Positions 32,071-42,418 are shown, numbered from the stretch's first letter. The stretch is DNA of 64,000 nucleotides from Buchnera aphidicola (Schlechtendalia chinensis) (GCF_001648115.1 NZ_CP011299.1:543836-607835); one strand, 5' to 3'. Notes: generated from the sequence alone by a model not told the origin. Program-made: numbers and translations.

Positions 32071-32610
32071 ATGAATATTAATAATTCAAACTTAATATGG
32101 ATTGATCTAGAAATGACAGGATTAAATCCAAAAGCACACAAAATTATTGAAATTGCTACCCTAATAACTAACATTAACTTAAAAATTATTTCTATAGGAC
32201 CAATAATAGCTATTAATCAAAAAGACTCTCAATTAAAATTAATGAATAAATGGAATACTACTACTCACACTAAAAATGGATTAATAGAACGAATAAAAAA
32301 CAGTTTATATAACGAAGCATTAGCTGAATCTGAAACAATCTCGTTTTTAAAAAAGTGGGTTCCGAAAAATACATCACCTATGTGCGGAAACACTATTAGT
32401 ACTGATAGACAATTTTTATTTAAATACATGCCTGCATTAGAAAAATATTTCCATTACAGACAAATAGATGTTAGTACAATTAAAGAGCTAGTAATGCGAT
32501 GGAATGTTAAAATATTCAAAAATTTTAAAAAAAAACATACTGCATTAAACGATTTATATGAATCAGTGAATGAATTAAAACATTATCGAAAAAATTTTTT
32601 GAAGACATAG
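32071..32610 (+). CDS. orn: Oligoribonuclease
   Basis: Degrades 2-5-nt RNA fragments (nanoRNA) to mononucleotides; essential in E. coli. 179 residues (E. coli 181). The DEDDh catalytic residues are visible: LIWIDLEMTGLNP (Asp, Glu), GNTISTDRQFL (Asp) and KKHTALNDLYESVNELKHYR (His, Asp). tRNA-Gly and amiB lie downstream. Confidence 0.96.
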   Translation: MNINNSNLIWIDLEMTGLNPKAHKIIEIATLITNINLKIISIGPIIAINQKDSQLKLMNKWNTTTHTKNGLIERIKNSLYNEALAESETISFLKKWVPKNTSPMCGNTISTDRQFLFKYMPALEKYFHYRQIDVSTIKELVMRWNVKIFKNFKKKHTALNDLYESVNELKHYRKNFLKT

Positions 32611-32727
32611 TTGAACTAAAATATGCGATAATTATTTAAATTATGAATTTAAATTTTAAGAACCAAAAATTCTTTTATAAGTTAATACTTGTGTTTTTTG
32701 AATTTTTATAATAAAGTTTGTTTTAAT

Positions 32728-32800
<73 letters not shown>

Positions 32801-32933
32801 ATTTTACTAATAAAATTTATATTAAATATTATCGTTTTATAAAATTAATTTTAAATTTTAAAATATATAAACGTTCTAAAAATCACACATATAACCTTCA
32901 AAAGGTTTAAAAATTATAGCTATAAGGAAACAT

Positions 32934-33969
32934 ATGTTAAATTGTATGATTTACATAATTATACTAGTCATAAATATGTTTTTTTTGAGTTCGTTATTAT
33001 CTTCATCAGAAAGAATTCTAAATTATGAAAATAATAATCTTCATATTCTAAAAATAAATTCAAAAAAAAACATCATTAAAAATCGTTACAAATTTAATAT
33101 TTTACAAAAAATTTTTATATAAAAATCACAACTTTGTTATTAAAAAATTTAAATATAAACTTTTGTCATCTAATGTTCAAAAAGCAAAAGAACCAAAAAA
33201 CAATAATAGAAAAAAAACTGTTAAAAAAAAGTATAAGATAGAAAAAATAATCGTAGCTATAGATGCAGGACATGGAGGTAAAGATCCTGGAGCTATCGGA
33301 ATTAGCAAAGTTCAAGAAAAAGATATTACTTTTAAAATCTCTAAACAATTAGAACATACTCTCAATAAGTCAAAATTATTTAAAGTTGTAATGATTAGAA
33401 ATGGAAATTACTACGTGCCTATTTCAAAACGCACTAAAATTGCTAAAAAGAATCACGCTAATGTATTAATTTCTATTCATACTAATTCATCAGCTAACTC
33501 CAAAACATCAGGATTGTCTATATGGGTACTTTCGAAAAGAAAAATTAATTCTGAAGTACTTTATTGGCCAAAAAAAAATATCAAAAATAAAAAAAATTCT
33601 GATAAAGATCAATACAACAAACACAAAAAAAACGCCAAAAATCGTATAAAATCAGAATTTTTAGATTTTCAATCTCATTATGTTCAAAAATCAGGATATA
33701 TTATTGCAACTAACATCATAAAAGAACTTAAACATGTAAAAAATTTACATAAAACTCAATACCCTAAAAATGCTAATTTTGGAATACTAAAATCCCCTTA
33801 TTTTCCATCTATACTAATAGAAACAGGTTTTATTAGTAATCAACTAGACGAAAAAAAATTAAAAAATAAATCTTACCAGAAGATTATAGCAAACTCTATA
33901 TATCGTGGTTTAAAAAAGTATTTTTTTGAAAATTTCAAAAAAATATATAAAAAAGGTTTCAAAAATTAA
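32934..33969 (+). CDS. amiB: N-acetylmuramoyl-L-alanine amidase AmiB, frame interrupted
   Basis: Periplasmic zinc amidase that splits septal murein. The catalytic domain lies in one frame from about 33230: IVAIDAGHGGKDPGAIG with the first Zn ligand, LISIHTNSSANS with a His ligand, and ILIETGFISN with the catalytic Glu. That frame has no plausible ATG. A separate frame starts at 32934 behind AAGGA with a signal-peptide-like sequence (hydrophobic residues about 6-22) and ends at 33122. Joining them needs a one-base loss, possible at A9 (33062-33070) or at A6T5 (33106-33116); the second frame is open across both. The joined protein has 344 residues. The AMIN septal-targeting domain of E. coli AmiB (445) is missing. 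Confidence 0.8.
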
Positions 33970-34137
33970 TATTAACAAACGATATACGAAATATTTTTTG
34001 TAAAAATATAGTTACATTTCAAACATTACTCAAAATGTACAAAACATAAACGTTAAACATGTTTTAAACCATTTTTTAATAAATAATTTATTTTTCATTT
34101 TTTAATAAACATTGAAAGAACTTTCAAAAAAGTTATT

Positions 34138-34353
34138 TTATCTATTTGCATCATTTATGTTAAATTTTTTATTAAATTTCTCAATACGGCCTCCAATATC
34201 TGCTACTCTTTGTTTTCCAGTATAAAAAGGATGGCATTTAGAACATACGTCAATATTTATATTTTTACATAAAGTAGAAAAAGTTTCTATAGAATTTCCA
34301 CAAGAACAAAATATTGATATTTTGAAATAATTTGGATGAATATTATCTTTCAT
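34138..34353 (-). CDS. rpmE: 50S ribosomal protein L31 (zinc type)
   Basis: 71 residues. Cysteines in FCSCGNS and [12 protein letters not shown] mark the zinc-binding (C+) form. The N-terminus [12 protein letters not shown] and C-terminal [11 protein letters not shown] are typical. It is divergent from the small ftsN-like gene. In E. coli rpmE lies near priA, cytR, ftsN and hslVU; priA and cytR are absent here. Confidence 0.95.
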   Translation of the reverse strand: MKDNIHPNYFKISIFCSCGNSIETFSTLCKNINIDVCSKCHPFYTGKQRVADIGGRIEKFNKKFNINDANR

Positions 34354-34678
34354 ATGATTCTCATAATTTTATGAATTAAAAGTAAACTACTAAAATTGAG
34401 CAACAATTATTTTAAAAAGAATTTTAAAGTTTTTAAAAATATTTTAACATTAAAAATAATAAATAAAAATTATTTTTTTTAAATAAATATACTGTTACTA
34501 TATATCTGAAATTAATCGCATTATCTTACAAATTTTAATTGATAAATGTATAGCTTCTTAAATACGTATGAAAATAGTCGAATTTCACATAAAAATGTGA
34601 AAACTGAATCAACATTTAATTGTAACTATTTACAACAATACGCCAAAATTAATATAAAATTATATTACAAAATAAAAA
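34354..34678. other. 325-bp spacer rpmE-ftsN with 8-bp hairpin
   Basis: No gene. A perfect hairpin TTTCACAT/ATGTGAAA (34583-34590/34595-34602, loop AAAA) lies between the two divergent genes about 80 bases before the ftsN-like start. It is not followed by a T-run, so a regulatory dyad is as likely as a terminator. Confidence 0.4.
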
Positions 34679-34942
34679 ATGATTAATAAAGATTTCTTAT
34701 TTTACAAAAAATTTAAATATTCTCGTTTAAAAAAAAACAACAACGTTATTACAACAGTCATGTTAATATTTATTATACTATTGCTTTTAATATTTTGTTC
34801 TAACTCATTATTTGGAACAGATATTTTTAATAATCACTTACATAATTTAAAATCTAAAAATGTTAAGAACAAAGTTCATGAAGTTCTAAAAATACCACAA
34901 GAAAAATGGAAATACATATATGAGTTAAAAAACGAAAAATAA
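34679..34942 (+). CDS. ftsN: Miniature FtsN-like division protein (anchor plus E-domain)
   Basis: 87-residue membrane protein: a basic N-terminus (residues 1-22, many Lys/Arg/Tyr), one strong membrane segment (about 24-42) and a short periplasmic tail. The tail contains IPQEKWKYIYELKNE at residues 72-86. This aligns with PEERWRYIKELE of E. coli FtsN and keeps Trp, Tyr and Leu at identical spacing (W77, Y79, L83), the residues known to matter for FtsN activation of septal synthesis. The gene order (rpmE region, then hslV) also matches the ftsN position in E. coli. The long Gln-rich linker and SPOR domain are gone. The identification rests on a short motif plus synteny. Confidence 0.72.
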   Translation: MINKDFLFYKKFKYSRLKKNNNVITTVMLIFIILLLLIFCSNSLFGTDIFNNHLHNLKSKNVKNKVHEVLKIPQEKWKYIYELKNEK

Positions 34943-35366
34943 AATTTTAGGACGTAAAAAGTTCCTATTTCATAGAAGATAAAATAAATAATTTAAAAAA
35001 TACACCATAAAAGTAAACTGCTTTTCTATTTCTGAAGTTCAAAAATCATCTAATTATCATGTGAACTAAAGATTCAAACATTAAATACTATAAAAAAACA
35101 TACGCAATATACGATGCTAATTCTAAATGTACTCGTTAAAAAAATAATTAAAAAATTTTCTAGTAATTCAAAATACACAATAACAATTAAAATATTGCTT
35201 TTATAAATGCAAAAACACCTTTTTTAAATTTAAAAAATAGAGTTTCAACATAACTTACTGTTATAAGCACAAAAAATAGAATTTTAATGTTTTCAAATTG
35301 TATATTAAAAATTCAATTATTAATATTTAAAATTCTATCAAATTACATAAAAAGGAATCATATTTT
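34943..35366. other. 424-bp gene-free spacer ftsN-hslV
   Basis: AT-rich, with no gene remnant recognised. No clear heat-shock (sigma-32) promoter could be read upstream of hslV; only the AAAGGA ribosome site just before its ATG is evident. Confidence 0.4.
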
Positions 35367-35897
35367 ATGACGACCATTCTTAGCGTACGTCTTAAAAAAA
35401 AAGTAGTTATTGGAGGAGACGGTCAAGCAACACTTGGAAACACTATTATGAAAAGTAATGTTAAGAAAGTAAGAACATTGTATCATAATCAAGTAATCGC
35501 GGGATTCGCAGGAGGTACAGCTGATGCTTTTACGTTATTCGAACTGTTCGAAAAAAAACTACTTATGTATCAAGGACATCTACAAAGAGCAGCAATCGAA
35601 CTAGCAAAAGATTGGAGAACTGATAAAATACTTCGAAAACTCGAAGCCTTATTAGCGGTAGCAGATAAAGGAAAATCATTTATTATAACTGGAAACGGTG
35701 ATGTAATTCAACCTGAAAATGATCTTATGGCTATTGGATCAGGCGGTCCTTATGCACAAGCAGCTGCACAAGCAATGTTAGAAAATACTCTTCTTACTGC
35801 AAAACAAATTGTAAAAATAGCACTTAAAATTACTTCTGGAATTTGTATATATACAAACGATATTTTTACTATTAAAGAACTAACTTCAGAAAAGTAA
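35367..35897 (+). CDS. hslV: ATP-dependent protease subunit HslV
   Basis: Proteolytic core (threonine peptidase) of the HslVU complex. 176 residues, same as E. coli. The N-terminal MTTI exposes the catalytic Thr after Met removal. Conserved parts are [30 protein letters not shown], and [12 protein letters not shown] clear AAAGGA lies 12-17 bases before the ATG. hslU follows after 11 bases. Confidence 0.97.
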   Translation: MTTILSVRLKKKVVIGGDGQATLGNTIMKSNVKKVRTLYHNQVIAGFAGGTADAFTLFELFEKKLLMYQGHLQRAAIELAKDWRTDKILRKLEALLAVADKGKSFIITGNGDVIQPENDLMAIGSGGPYAQAAAQAMLENTLLTAKQIVKIALKITSGICIYTNDIFTIKELTSEK

Positions 35898-35908
35898 GGA
35901 TTATATTT

Positions 35909-37243
35909 ATGTCAGACATGACCCCTCATGAAATAGTGAAAGAACTCAATCGATTCATAATCGGACAAGAAAAAGCAAAACGAGCTGTCGCTATTGCTTT
36001 GCGAAACCGATGGCGACGCATGAAACTCAAAAAAGAATTAAGATGTGAAATAACACCTAAAAATATTTTAATGATAGGTCCCACTGGAGTCGGAAAAACA
36101 GAAATTGCCAGACGTTTAGCTATGTTAGCTAATGCTCCATTTATTAAAGTAGAAGCTACAAAATTTACAGAAATAGGATATGTAGGAAAAGAAGTTGACT
36201 CAATAATTAGAGATTTAACAGACTTATCAATAAAAATGATACGAAATCAAACTTTTAAAAAAAATAAAAATAAAGCAAAAGAAATAGCTGAAGAACGAAT
36301 TTTAAACGTTTTAGTCCCTACTGTTGAAAAAAAATGGAAAGAATCAGATAGTTCAAATAAACCTGTTGCAGCTATTCAACTATTTAGAAAAAAATTAAGA
36401 GAAGGCCAACTAGACGAGAAAGAAATTGAGATTAATATTTCTACAACACCTGTAGGTGTAGAAATTATGGCACCACCTGGAATGGAAGAATTAACAAACC
36501 AACTTCAATCGTTATTTCAAAATTTAGGAGGAAGAAAAAAAAACATAAGAAAATTAAAAATCAAAGATGCAATAAAATTATTAATAGAAGAAGAATCAAA
36601 TAAATTGTTAAATATAGAAACACTTAAAAAAGAAGCTATATATGCAGTAGAACAAAATGGAATCGTATTTATTGATGAAATTGACAAAATTTGTAAAAAT
36701 AGAGGATCAAGTGGACCTGATATTTCACGAGAAGGCGTACAACGAGACCTATTACCATTAATTGAAGGATGTACTATATCTACAAAACATGGAATGGTCA
36801 AAACAGATCACATTTTGTTTATTGCTTCGGGAGCATTTCAAGTTTCTACTCCATCAGATTTAATTCCAGAATTACAAGGACGACTTCCTATTAGAGTTGA
36901 ATTAAAAGCACTAACCATTGACGATTTTGAACTAATCTTAACAGAACCTAAAGCATCTATAACATTACAATATAAAGCTTTAATGAATACAGAAAAAGTA
37001 ACAATTAATTTTACTAAAGAAGGAATTCGTCATATTGCCGAAGCTGCTTGGAAAGTTAATGAATCTATAGAAAATATAGGCGCTCGAAGATTATATACTG
37101 TATTAGAACATCTAATGGAAGATATTTCTTACAATTCTTGCAATAACAAAAATGAACTAGTGATTAATATCGATGAAGAATATGTAAGTAAACATTTAGA
37201 TAGCCTAATATTAAATAATGATCTCAATCGATTTATTTTATAA
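35909..37243 (+). CDS. hslU: ATPase subunit HslU
   Basis: AAA+ unfoldase that feeds HslV. 444 residues (E. coli 443). Walker A is [15 protein letters not shown], the pore motif [14 protein letters not shown], Walker B FIDEIDKI, and the arginine-finger and sensor-2 region [15 protein letters not shown]. The C-terminus ends with a hydrophobic tail, the type that docks into HslV. Operon with hslV; a hairpin lies 30-60 bases beyond its stop. Confidence 0.97.
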   Translation: MSDMTPHEIVKELNRFIIGQEKAKRAVAIALRNRWRRMKLKKELRCEITPKNILMIGPTGVGKTEIARRLAMLANAPFIKVEATKFTEIGYVGKEVDSIIRDLTDLSIKMIRNQTFKKNKNKAKEIAEERILNVLVPTVEKKWKESDSSNKPVAAIQLFRKKLREGQLDEKEIEINISTTPVGVEIMAPPGMEELTNQLQSLFQNLGGRKKNIRKLKIKDAIKLLIEEESNKLLNIETLKKEAIYAVEQNGIVFIDEIDKICKNRGSSGPDISREGVQRDLLPLIEGCTISTKHGMVKTDHILFIASGAFQVSTPSDLIPELQGRLPIRVELKALTIDDFELILTEPKASITLQYKALMNTEKVTINFTKEGIRHIAEAAWKVNESIENIGARRLYTVLEHLMEDISYNSCNNKNELVINIDEEYVSKHLDSLILNNDLNRFIL

Positions 37244-37274
37244 ATATTAAAACAAAATACATAAAACTAATTAC

Positions 37275-37303
37275 TTTCCTATCTTAAAATTAAAGATAGG
37301 AAA
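37275..37303. terminator. Hairpin after hslU
   Basis: Perfect 11-bp stem TTTCCTATCTT / AAGATAGGAAA (37275-37285/37293-37303, loop 7), 31 bases after the hslU stop, in the gap between convergent hslU and zapB. A/T-rich downstream sequence contains TATTTTGCTTTT on the plus strand. Confidence 0.55.
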
Positions 37304-37454
37304 AGTATTTTGCTTTTAAAAACAATAAATTTATATATTTTAACGTTAGTAATATTATTAAGTTTTCAAAAACGTTTTTGTAATCATATTTTATATAAAA
37401 AACTAATAAAAAACGTTAATGCATTAATATCTTATAAAAATAAGATGTCAAAAG

Positions 37455-37694
37455 TTATATTTCATTCATTTTTTTTAATAATCCATGTAACATATCTTTC
37501 CATATGTCTCTTTCTTCTTTTAACTTTTTGTTTTCTTCTTCTATTTTTACTTTTTCCGAAAGTATTAAATTCATTTCTTTTTCATTACTATCATTCTTTT
37601 CTTTTAATTCTTTCAATTCCATTTGCAATAATAAAACAGTATCAATAGTCTGTTGTATCTTTTCTTCTAATTTAGAAAACACCTCAAAAATCAT
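37455..37694 (-). CDS. zapB: Cell division protein ZapB
   Basis: 79-residue, entirely helical coiled-coil protein (E. coli 81) that bundles with ZapA and stabilises the Z-ring. The sequence FEVFSKLEEKIQQTIDTV then LLQMELKELKEKN aligns directly with E. coli ZapB, including the LLQMEIEELKEKN stretch. Heptads continue to the C-terminus (KEERDIWKDMLHGLLKKM). Its position after hslVU matches E. coli (hslU-menA-rraA-zapB). The plus-strand frames over the same bases (37310-37648, 37504-37713) are shadows. Confidence 0.92.
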   Translation of the reverse strand: MIFEVFSKLEEKIQQTIDTVLLLQMELKELKEKNDSNEKEMNLILSEKVKIEEENKKLKEERDIWKDMLHGLLKKMNEI

Positions 37695-38019
37695 TAGTTT
37701 TCATCCTTTATAAAAACACTACGATATTATTATTGCAGTTAAAAATTTTTCTTTAAAAAAGTTTGAAAATCAAAAAAAAATTAAAATTAAGTATATTAAT
37801 ACTTTAATGAACAATACAATTTTATTATCATTTTAAACTTTTTATTAAATTAGATAAAAAAATAATAATAACAAAAACAAAACATTACATTAACTGTAAA
37901 GTTTTAAAAAAATTAATTTATATCTAAAAAAATATATAATAACACTCTCAAAACACATTAAAATATTAAAATTTAAAAAAAACAACTAATACTTAACAAA
38001 TTTCTATGTATTGCAAAAA
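37695..38019. other. 325-bp gene-free spacer zapB-trpG
   Basis: A/T-rich sequence with nothing recognisable. In E. coli glpFKX lie on the path from zapB to fpr; no trace of them could be read. Confidence 0.4.
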
Positions 38020-38598
38020 TTATTGTATAGCCCATTCTACAGTTTGTTTCAAAAATTTTGAACCTAAAGTAGTTAATATAGATTCAGGATGAAATTGAAC
38101 TCCGCAAATTTTTTCTTTATCGCTTCGAACTGACATTACTGCACCATTGCAATGCGCACTAATAGTTAACGAATTTGGTACATCGTTACAAATAAGAGAG
38201 TGATACCTTGCTACAAGAAAAGGATTAGGAATGTTATGAAACATAGCTTGTCCATCATGTTCAATAAACGAAGTTTTCCCATGTAATATCTCTCCTGAAT
38301 TTTCTATATTTCCTCCATATATTTTTACAATTGCTTGATGTCCTAAACAAATTCCAATAATCGGAATTTTCCCACATACAATTTTTAACAATTTTAACAT
38401 ACAACCTGCATTATCAGGATGTCCTGGACCTGGAGATAATATTAAAATTGGATTACACATTTTAGATAACTTTTTTAAAATAATACTAATTGAAACTGTA
38501 TTTCGATAAATAATAACATTACAATTATTAATTCGAAGTTGATCCACTAAATTATAAGTGAATGAATCAATGTTATCCAGCAAAAGTATGTCGTTCAT
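38020..38598 (-). CDS. trpG: Anthranilate synthase component II (glutamine amidotransferase)
   Basis: Provides ammonia to TrpE. 192 residues, a stand-alone class I amidotransferase, not fused to TrpD as in E. coli. Catalytic Cys in [10 protein letters not shown], His/Glu in [11 protein letters not shown]; start [21 protein letters not shown]. Its ATG lies 26 bases inside the end of trpE on the same strand, which points to translational coupling and equal amounts of the two subunits. Confidence 0.96.
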   Translation of the reverse strand: MNDILLLDNIDSFTYNLVDQLRINNCNVIIYRNTVSISIILKKLSKMCNPILILSPGPGHPDNAGCMLKLLKIVCGKIPIIGICLGHQAIVKIYGGNIENSGEILHGKTSFIEHDGQAMFHNIPNPFLVARYHSLICNDVPNSLTISAHCNGAVMSVRSDKEKICGVQFHPESILTTLGSKFLKQTVEWAIQ

Positions 38599-40165
38599 TT
38601 TCTATATTTAACTCTATATGACAAGAATGTGATTCAGAAATTGCCTGTAATACAGCTTTAGCTTTATTCTTACTCTCATCTACTTCTAATTGAGGTATAG
38701 AATCTAGTACTATTCCAGCTCCTACTTGAATAGTAGCAATATTATTTTCTACATATGCAGATCTAATAATAATACACATATCTAATGTTCCAGACGCAGT
38801 AAAATATCCTATAGATCCCCCATAACTTCCTCTTTTCTCTTTCTCTGCATTAGAAATTAACTCCATCGCTCTAATTTTTGGAGCACCACTTAATGTTCCC
38901 ATGTTCATGCATGCCTGATATGCATGAAAAACATCTAAATCTAATCTTAACTTGCCCACAACTCTCGATACTAAATGCATAACATGAGAATACTTATCTA
39001 CTTGTGTTAAATCAGCAACATAACGAGTTCCAGGATCACAAATTTTTGCTAAATCATTACGTGCCAAATCCACTAACATTAAATGTTCAGACAACTCTTT
39101 ATGATTTGTTCGCATTTCCAACTCTATTCTACTATCTAAATCCAAATCTATAGATCCATCTATCTTTCTGGCTCGCGGCCTAGTTCCTGCAATAGGATAA
39201 ATTTCAATTTTCCGCGATAATGTATCATACTTTAAAGAACTTTCTGGAGAAGCACCAAATAAAGTAAAATTAGAATCTTGCATAAAAAACATATATGGAC
39301 TAGGATTATTTTTTTTTAAAACATCATAAGCCGCTAACGAATTAGTACATGGCAAATAAAATTTTCTAGACGGTACAACTTGGAAAATTTCTCCAATCAT
39401 TATTGATTTTTTCATTTCCTTAATGATTTTTTCATATTCTCTATCTGTTCTATTACATTTTAAAATCATTTTTTTTAATGAAGTTGATTCTAATGGATAA
39501 AAATTTTGAGACAACTTGTTCTTTACTTCTAATAATCTATGTTGTAATTTATTTCTTTCAAGATTGCTAGAAGAAAACAAACTTGCTTGTATATAACAAG
39601 TTCTTCTTTTATGGTTCAAAACAAGTAATATTTCAGATAAATAAAAGCAAAAATCAGGGCAAGATTGAGAAGTTTTTAATTTAGGTAAATTCTCAAAACT
39701 AGAAACCAAGTCATATGCAAATAATCCTCCAAAAAACATAGACTTAGAACCTTTATTATTTTTTACACTATTTATCAAAAAACGTATCGAATCAAATATA
39801 GACAATACATGTAACTTCTTGTCTTCATCAATATCTTTAACGATTGAAGGGAATTTAATTTTTAAAAAATTGTCATTACTAAGAATTCTCACTTCTTTTG
39901 GTAATAAAGACTTAAAGACAGGTAATAAACTTTTTCCGTTTTTAGTTAATGCTTCTAATGTAACTACCATATTTAAAGCTGAAATGCGTAATGCAGAATC
40001 TACAATCATCATGCTTTCTAAATTTTTTTTATTATTAATTTCAGCTGATTCTAAAAGTAACGTATTACTTCTATTACGACAAATATGATGAAAAATAGCT
40101 GTTGGATTGGGTTGGTAAAATGTTTCAACTTTTAAAACATCCATACTCTTAAGATGTTCACACAT
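38573..40165 (-). CDS. trpE: Anthranilate synthase component I
   Basis: Converts chorismate to anthranilate, the entry to tryptophan. 530 residues (E. coli 520). Catalytic core motifs include [53 protein letters not shown] and [12 protein letters not shown]. The residues that bind inhibitory tryptophan in enterobacteria are kept: Glu-Ser in LLLESAE, Met in NPSPYMFFM and Cys in [10 protein letters not shown], so feedback control is predicted. trpEG is on plasmids in many Buchnera but sits here between zapB and fpr. Confidence 0.96.
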   Translation of the reverse strand: MCEHLKSMDVLKVETFYQPNPTAIFHHICRNRSNTLLLESAEINNKKNLESMMIVDSALRISALNMVVTLEALTKNGKSLLPVFKSLLPKEVRILSNDNFLKIKFPSIVKDIDEDKKLHVLSIFDSIRFLINSVKNNKGSKSMFFGGLFAYDLVSSFENLPKLKTSQSCPDFCFYLSEILLVLNHKRRTCYIQASLFSSSNLERNKLQHRLLEVKNKLSQNFYPLESTSLKKMILKCNRTDREYEKIIKEMKKSIMIGEIFQVVPSRKFYLPCTNSLAAYDVLKKNNPSPYMFFMQDSNFTLFGASPESSLKYDTLSRKIEIYPIAGTRPRARKIDGSIDLDLDSRIELEMRTNHKELSEHLMLVDLARNDLAKICDPGTRYVADLTQVDKYSHVMHLVSRVVGKLRLDLDVFHAYQACMNMGTLSGAPKIRAMELISNAEKEKRGSYGGSIGYFTASGTLDMCIIIRSAYVENNIATIQVGAGIVLDSIPQLEVDESKNKAKAVLQAISESHSCHIELNIENERHTFAG

Positions 40166-40849
40166 TTTTTATTTTATTCCAAATTTTTTAATACATTCAC
40201 TTTTAAAAATCCAAAATGACACATTGTATTTTACTATACCGATAGTATATCGTTCTTATTATTAGTATAACAAATTTTTAAATACATAAAAAAATGAAGA
40301 ATTTTATTAAAAAAGAACTAATTTTTCTAATTCAAATTTTAGAATTATTTTTATATCAATTTTTCAAAAATACTTCAAAATATAAAAAATCACGTAATAA
40401 TGAAAAAATTCCACTTTAAAAAAATAAAACCTGTATATTAACTAATACATTTCACATTTAAATAAATAAGAAGATAATTCCTATATGACATGTTTTAAAA
40501 TTGATTATGAATATACAAACTCAACATAAAATTTTTTAAAATTTCAAAAAAATAAGTTCATTAAATCCTAAAAATTTTTTAAAATATGATATCTTATTAT
40601 TAAGATAAAAAAAGTTTTAACATTATTTAAATCTTAAAATTATAATTTAAATAATTTGACATAAATTTTATAAAATATAACTCAAAATTTATATAAACTG
40701 AAATAAAAAACGTATTTTATAAAAAAGTTTTCTATTAACAGTGATTTCTTATTAAGGTAATGAGTAATTATATAAAGCGAGATTGCCAATTTTATTTAAA
40801 ATGCTAAAATTTTTTAAAAATAATTTTAAAACGTCAGTGGAACTACAAG
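40166..40849. other. 684-bp spacer between divergent trpE and fpr
   Basis: No gene. The trpEG promoter (40244-40273) and its overlapping dyad lie in the first 110 bases. The remainder is AT-rich; no convincing fpr promoter with correct spacing was found. Confidence 0.45.
40232..40273 (-). promoter_or_regulatory. trpEG promoter with overlapping dyad
   Basis: On the minus strand TTGTTA (40268-40273) and TATACT (40244-40249) are 18 bases apart, about 80 bases upstream of trpE. A dyad TACTAT-N4-ATAGTA (40232-40247) overlaps the -10 box and likely start point, where a repressor would bind. It does not match the E. coli TrpR operator, and no trpR is seen here. Confidence 0.45.
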
Positions 40850-41599
40850 ATGAATGACTGGACTACGGCTAAAATAGTAAAAGTTATAAAATGGAAAAAT
40901 AACCTATTTAGTTTAATTTTAAACGCATCTATCTATCCATTTATCGCAGGACAATTTTCTAGAATTTTATATATTAAAAAAAATGGAGAGCATGTTCAAA
41001 GAGCATATTCTTATGTTAATTCTCCCAAAAATACTAATTTAGAATTCTATATAACATTAAATCCAAAAGGTAAACTTACAAAAAAATTATATAACTTATC
41101 ACATTCCGACACAATAATGATTAAAAAAACGGCATCAGGTTATTTTACTCTTGACGAAATTCCAAATTGCAAAAATTTATGGATGTTTGCTACAGGAACA
41201 GGAATTGGACCCTATCTCTCTATACTGCAACATAAAGATGATACTGAAAGATTTAAAAATATTATACTTGTGCATGCAGTTCGATATCAAAACGATTTAA
41301 CATACTTACCTTTAATGCACGAATTGAAAAAAAAGTATGATAAAAAGTTGCATATAAAAACTATTGTAAGCAGAGAAATAACTAACCTTTCATTACATGG
41401 TAGAATTCCTGAATTACTAAGAAATAAAAGTTTAGAAAATGAGTTAGAAATTGAAATTAATAAAAATACATGTCATATAATGTTATGTGGAAATCCAGAA
41501 ATGATTAAAGATACTCAAAAATTTTTTTTAGAAAAAAAAGGAATGAAAAAACATTTCCGAAAAAATCCTGGTCAAATTACTAACGAAAATTATTGGTAA
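40850..41599 (+). CDS. fpr: Ferredoxin/flavodoxin-NADP reductase
   Basis: FAD enzyme passing electrons between NADPH and ferredoxin or flavodoxin. 249 residues (E. coli 248). FAD-binding region includes RAYSYVNSP, the NADP region ATGTGIGPYLSIL, LCGNPEMI, and the C-terminal tail ending ENYW with the aromatic residue that stacks on FAD. It could reduce the ferredoxin encoded by fdx in this window for Fe-S assembly (inference). Confidence 0.95.
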   Translation: MNDWTTAKIVKVIKWKNNLFSLILNASIYPFIAGQFSRILYIKKNGEHVQRAYSYVNSPKNTNLEFYITLNPKGKLTKKLYNLSHSDTIMIKKTASGYFTLDEIPNCKNLWMFATGTGIGPYLSILQHKDDTERFKNIILVHAVRYQNDLTYLPLMHELKKKYDKKLHIKTIVSREITNLSLHGRIPELLRNKSLENELEIEINKNTCHIMLCGNPEMIKDTQKFFLEKKGMKKHFRKNPGQITNENYW

Positions 41600-41799
41600 A
41601 ATTTTTTAACTAAACATGAAAATAAACCATACATCATATTAATGAAAAAATTATATTGTTCTTTTAAAAGAAATATAACTAATAATTACATAAAAAACCT
41701 TTAAAAATATTGTATAACTATTTTAAATATTATTAAAATACAATTTTATATATAAAAAAATAGTATTACATACATTATTTTTTATATAAACGCATAAAA

Positions 41800-42288
41800 A
41801 TGAAAAAAAAAGCAATTTTTTCTGGAACTTTTGATCCAATTACATATGGGCATTTAGACATTCTAAAAAGAGCAGTAAAAATATTCGACTTTATTATAAT
41901 TGCAATTTTTGAAAATTCTAATAAAAATCCATTGTTTAGTATGCAAGAACGTATAAAATTAGTTCAAATAAGTACAAAAAAAATTAAATCTATAAAAAAA
42001 ATTGTCGGCTTTGACAATTTGTTGATACATGTTGCAAGATCTGAAAATGTAAATCATATTGTAAGAGGAATTAGAACACCATTAGACTTTGAATATGAAC
42101 GAAATATGTTTAACGTAAATCAAAAACTAAATCCAAAATTAGAACATATATTCTTCTTTTCATCTCAAAAATATTCCTGTATTTCTTCATCATTAATTAA
42201 AGAAATAGCAAAATATGGGGGAAGTACTAAAAATTACGTACCAAAATCAGTACATCTTTCTTTATTAAACAAATATAAAATAAGATAA
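41800..42288 (+). CDS. coaD: Phosphopantetheine adenylyltransferase
   Basis: Penultimate step of coenzyme A synthesis. 162 residues (E. coli 159). Nucleotidyltransferase motif GTFDPITYGHLDI (TxGH), RGIRTPLDFEYERNM and the ISSSLIKEIA motif are all present. It lies alone after fpr on the plus strand and converges on the orphan gene. Confidence 0.95.
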   Translation: MKKKAIFSGTFDPITYGHLDILKRAVKIFDFIIIAIFENSNKNPLFSMQERIKLVQISTKKIKSIKKIVGFDNLLIHVARSENVNHIVRGIRTPLDFEYERNMFNVNQKLNPKLEHIFFFSSQKYSCISSSLIKEIAKYGGSTKNYVPKSVHLSLLNKYKIR

Positions 42289-42378
42289 TAGTAATAGCAT
42301 AAAACTTTTTAAATTAAATGAACTTAAAAAAAACTAATAAATCAAAAATAAATTATTGAATAATATTTAATATATTAA

Positions 42379-42418
42379 ATGGAGTATATAAATCAAAAAA
42401 AACATTTATATACTCCAT
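42379..42418. terminator. 15-bp hairpin between coaD and orphan gene
   Basis: Perfect stem ATGGAGTATATAAAT (42379-42393) / ATTTATATACTCCAT (42404-42418), loop CAAAAAAAAC. It lies in the 207-base gap between two convergent genes and is the longest perfect stem seen in the window. A bidirectional terminator is the natural reading. Confidence 0.65.

Noticed and set aside
35000-35366. Heat-shock promoter for hslVU
   Set aside because: No sequence resembling the sigma-32 -35/-10 pair could be read with correct spacing.
37310-37713. Plus-strand ORFs rich in Phe/Ser/Leu after hslU
   Set aside because: They are the complement of the zapB coiled-coil gene; Lys/Glu heptads read backwards give Phe/Leu/Ser runs that mimic a membrane protein.
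40656-40681. TTGACA followed by TATAAC upstream of fpr
   Set aside because: Spacing is only about 14 bases, too short for a normal sigma-70 promoter, so it was not listed as a promoter.
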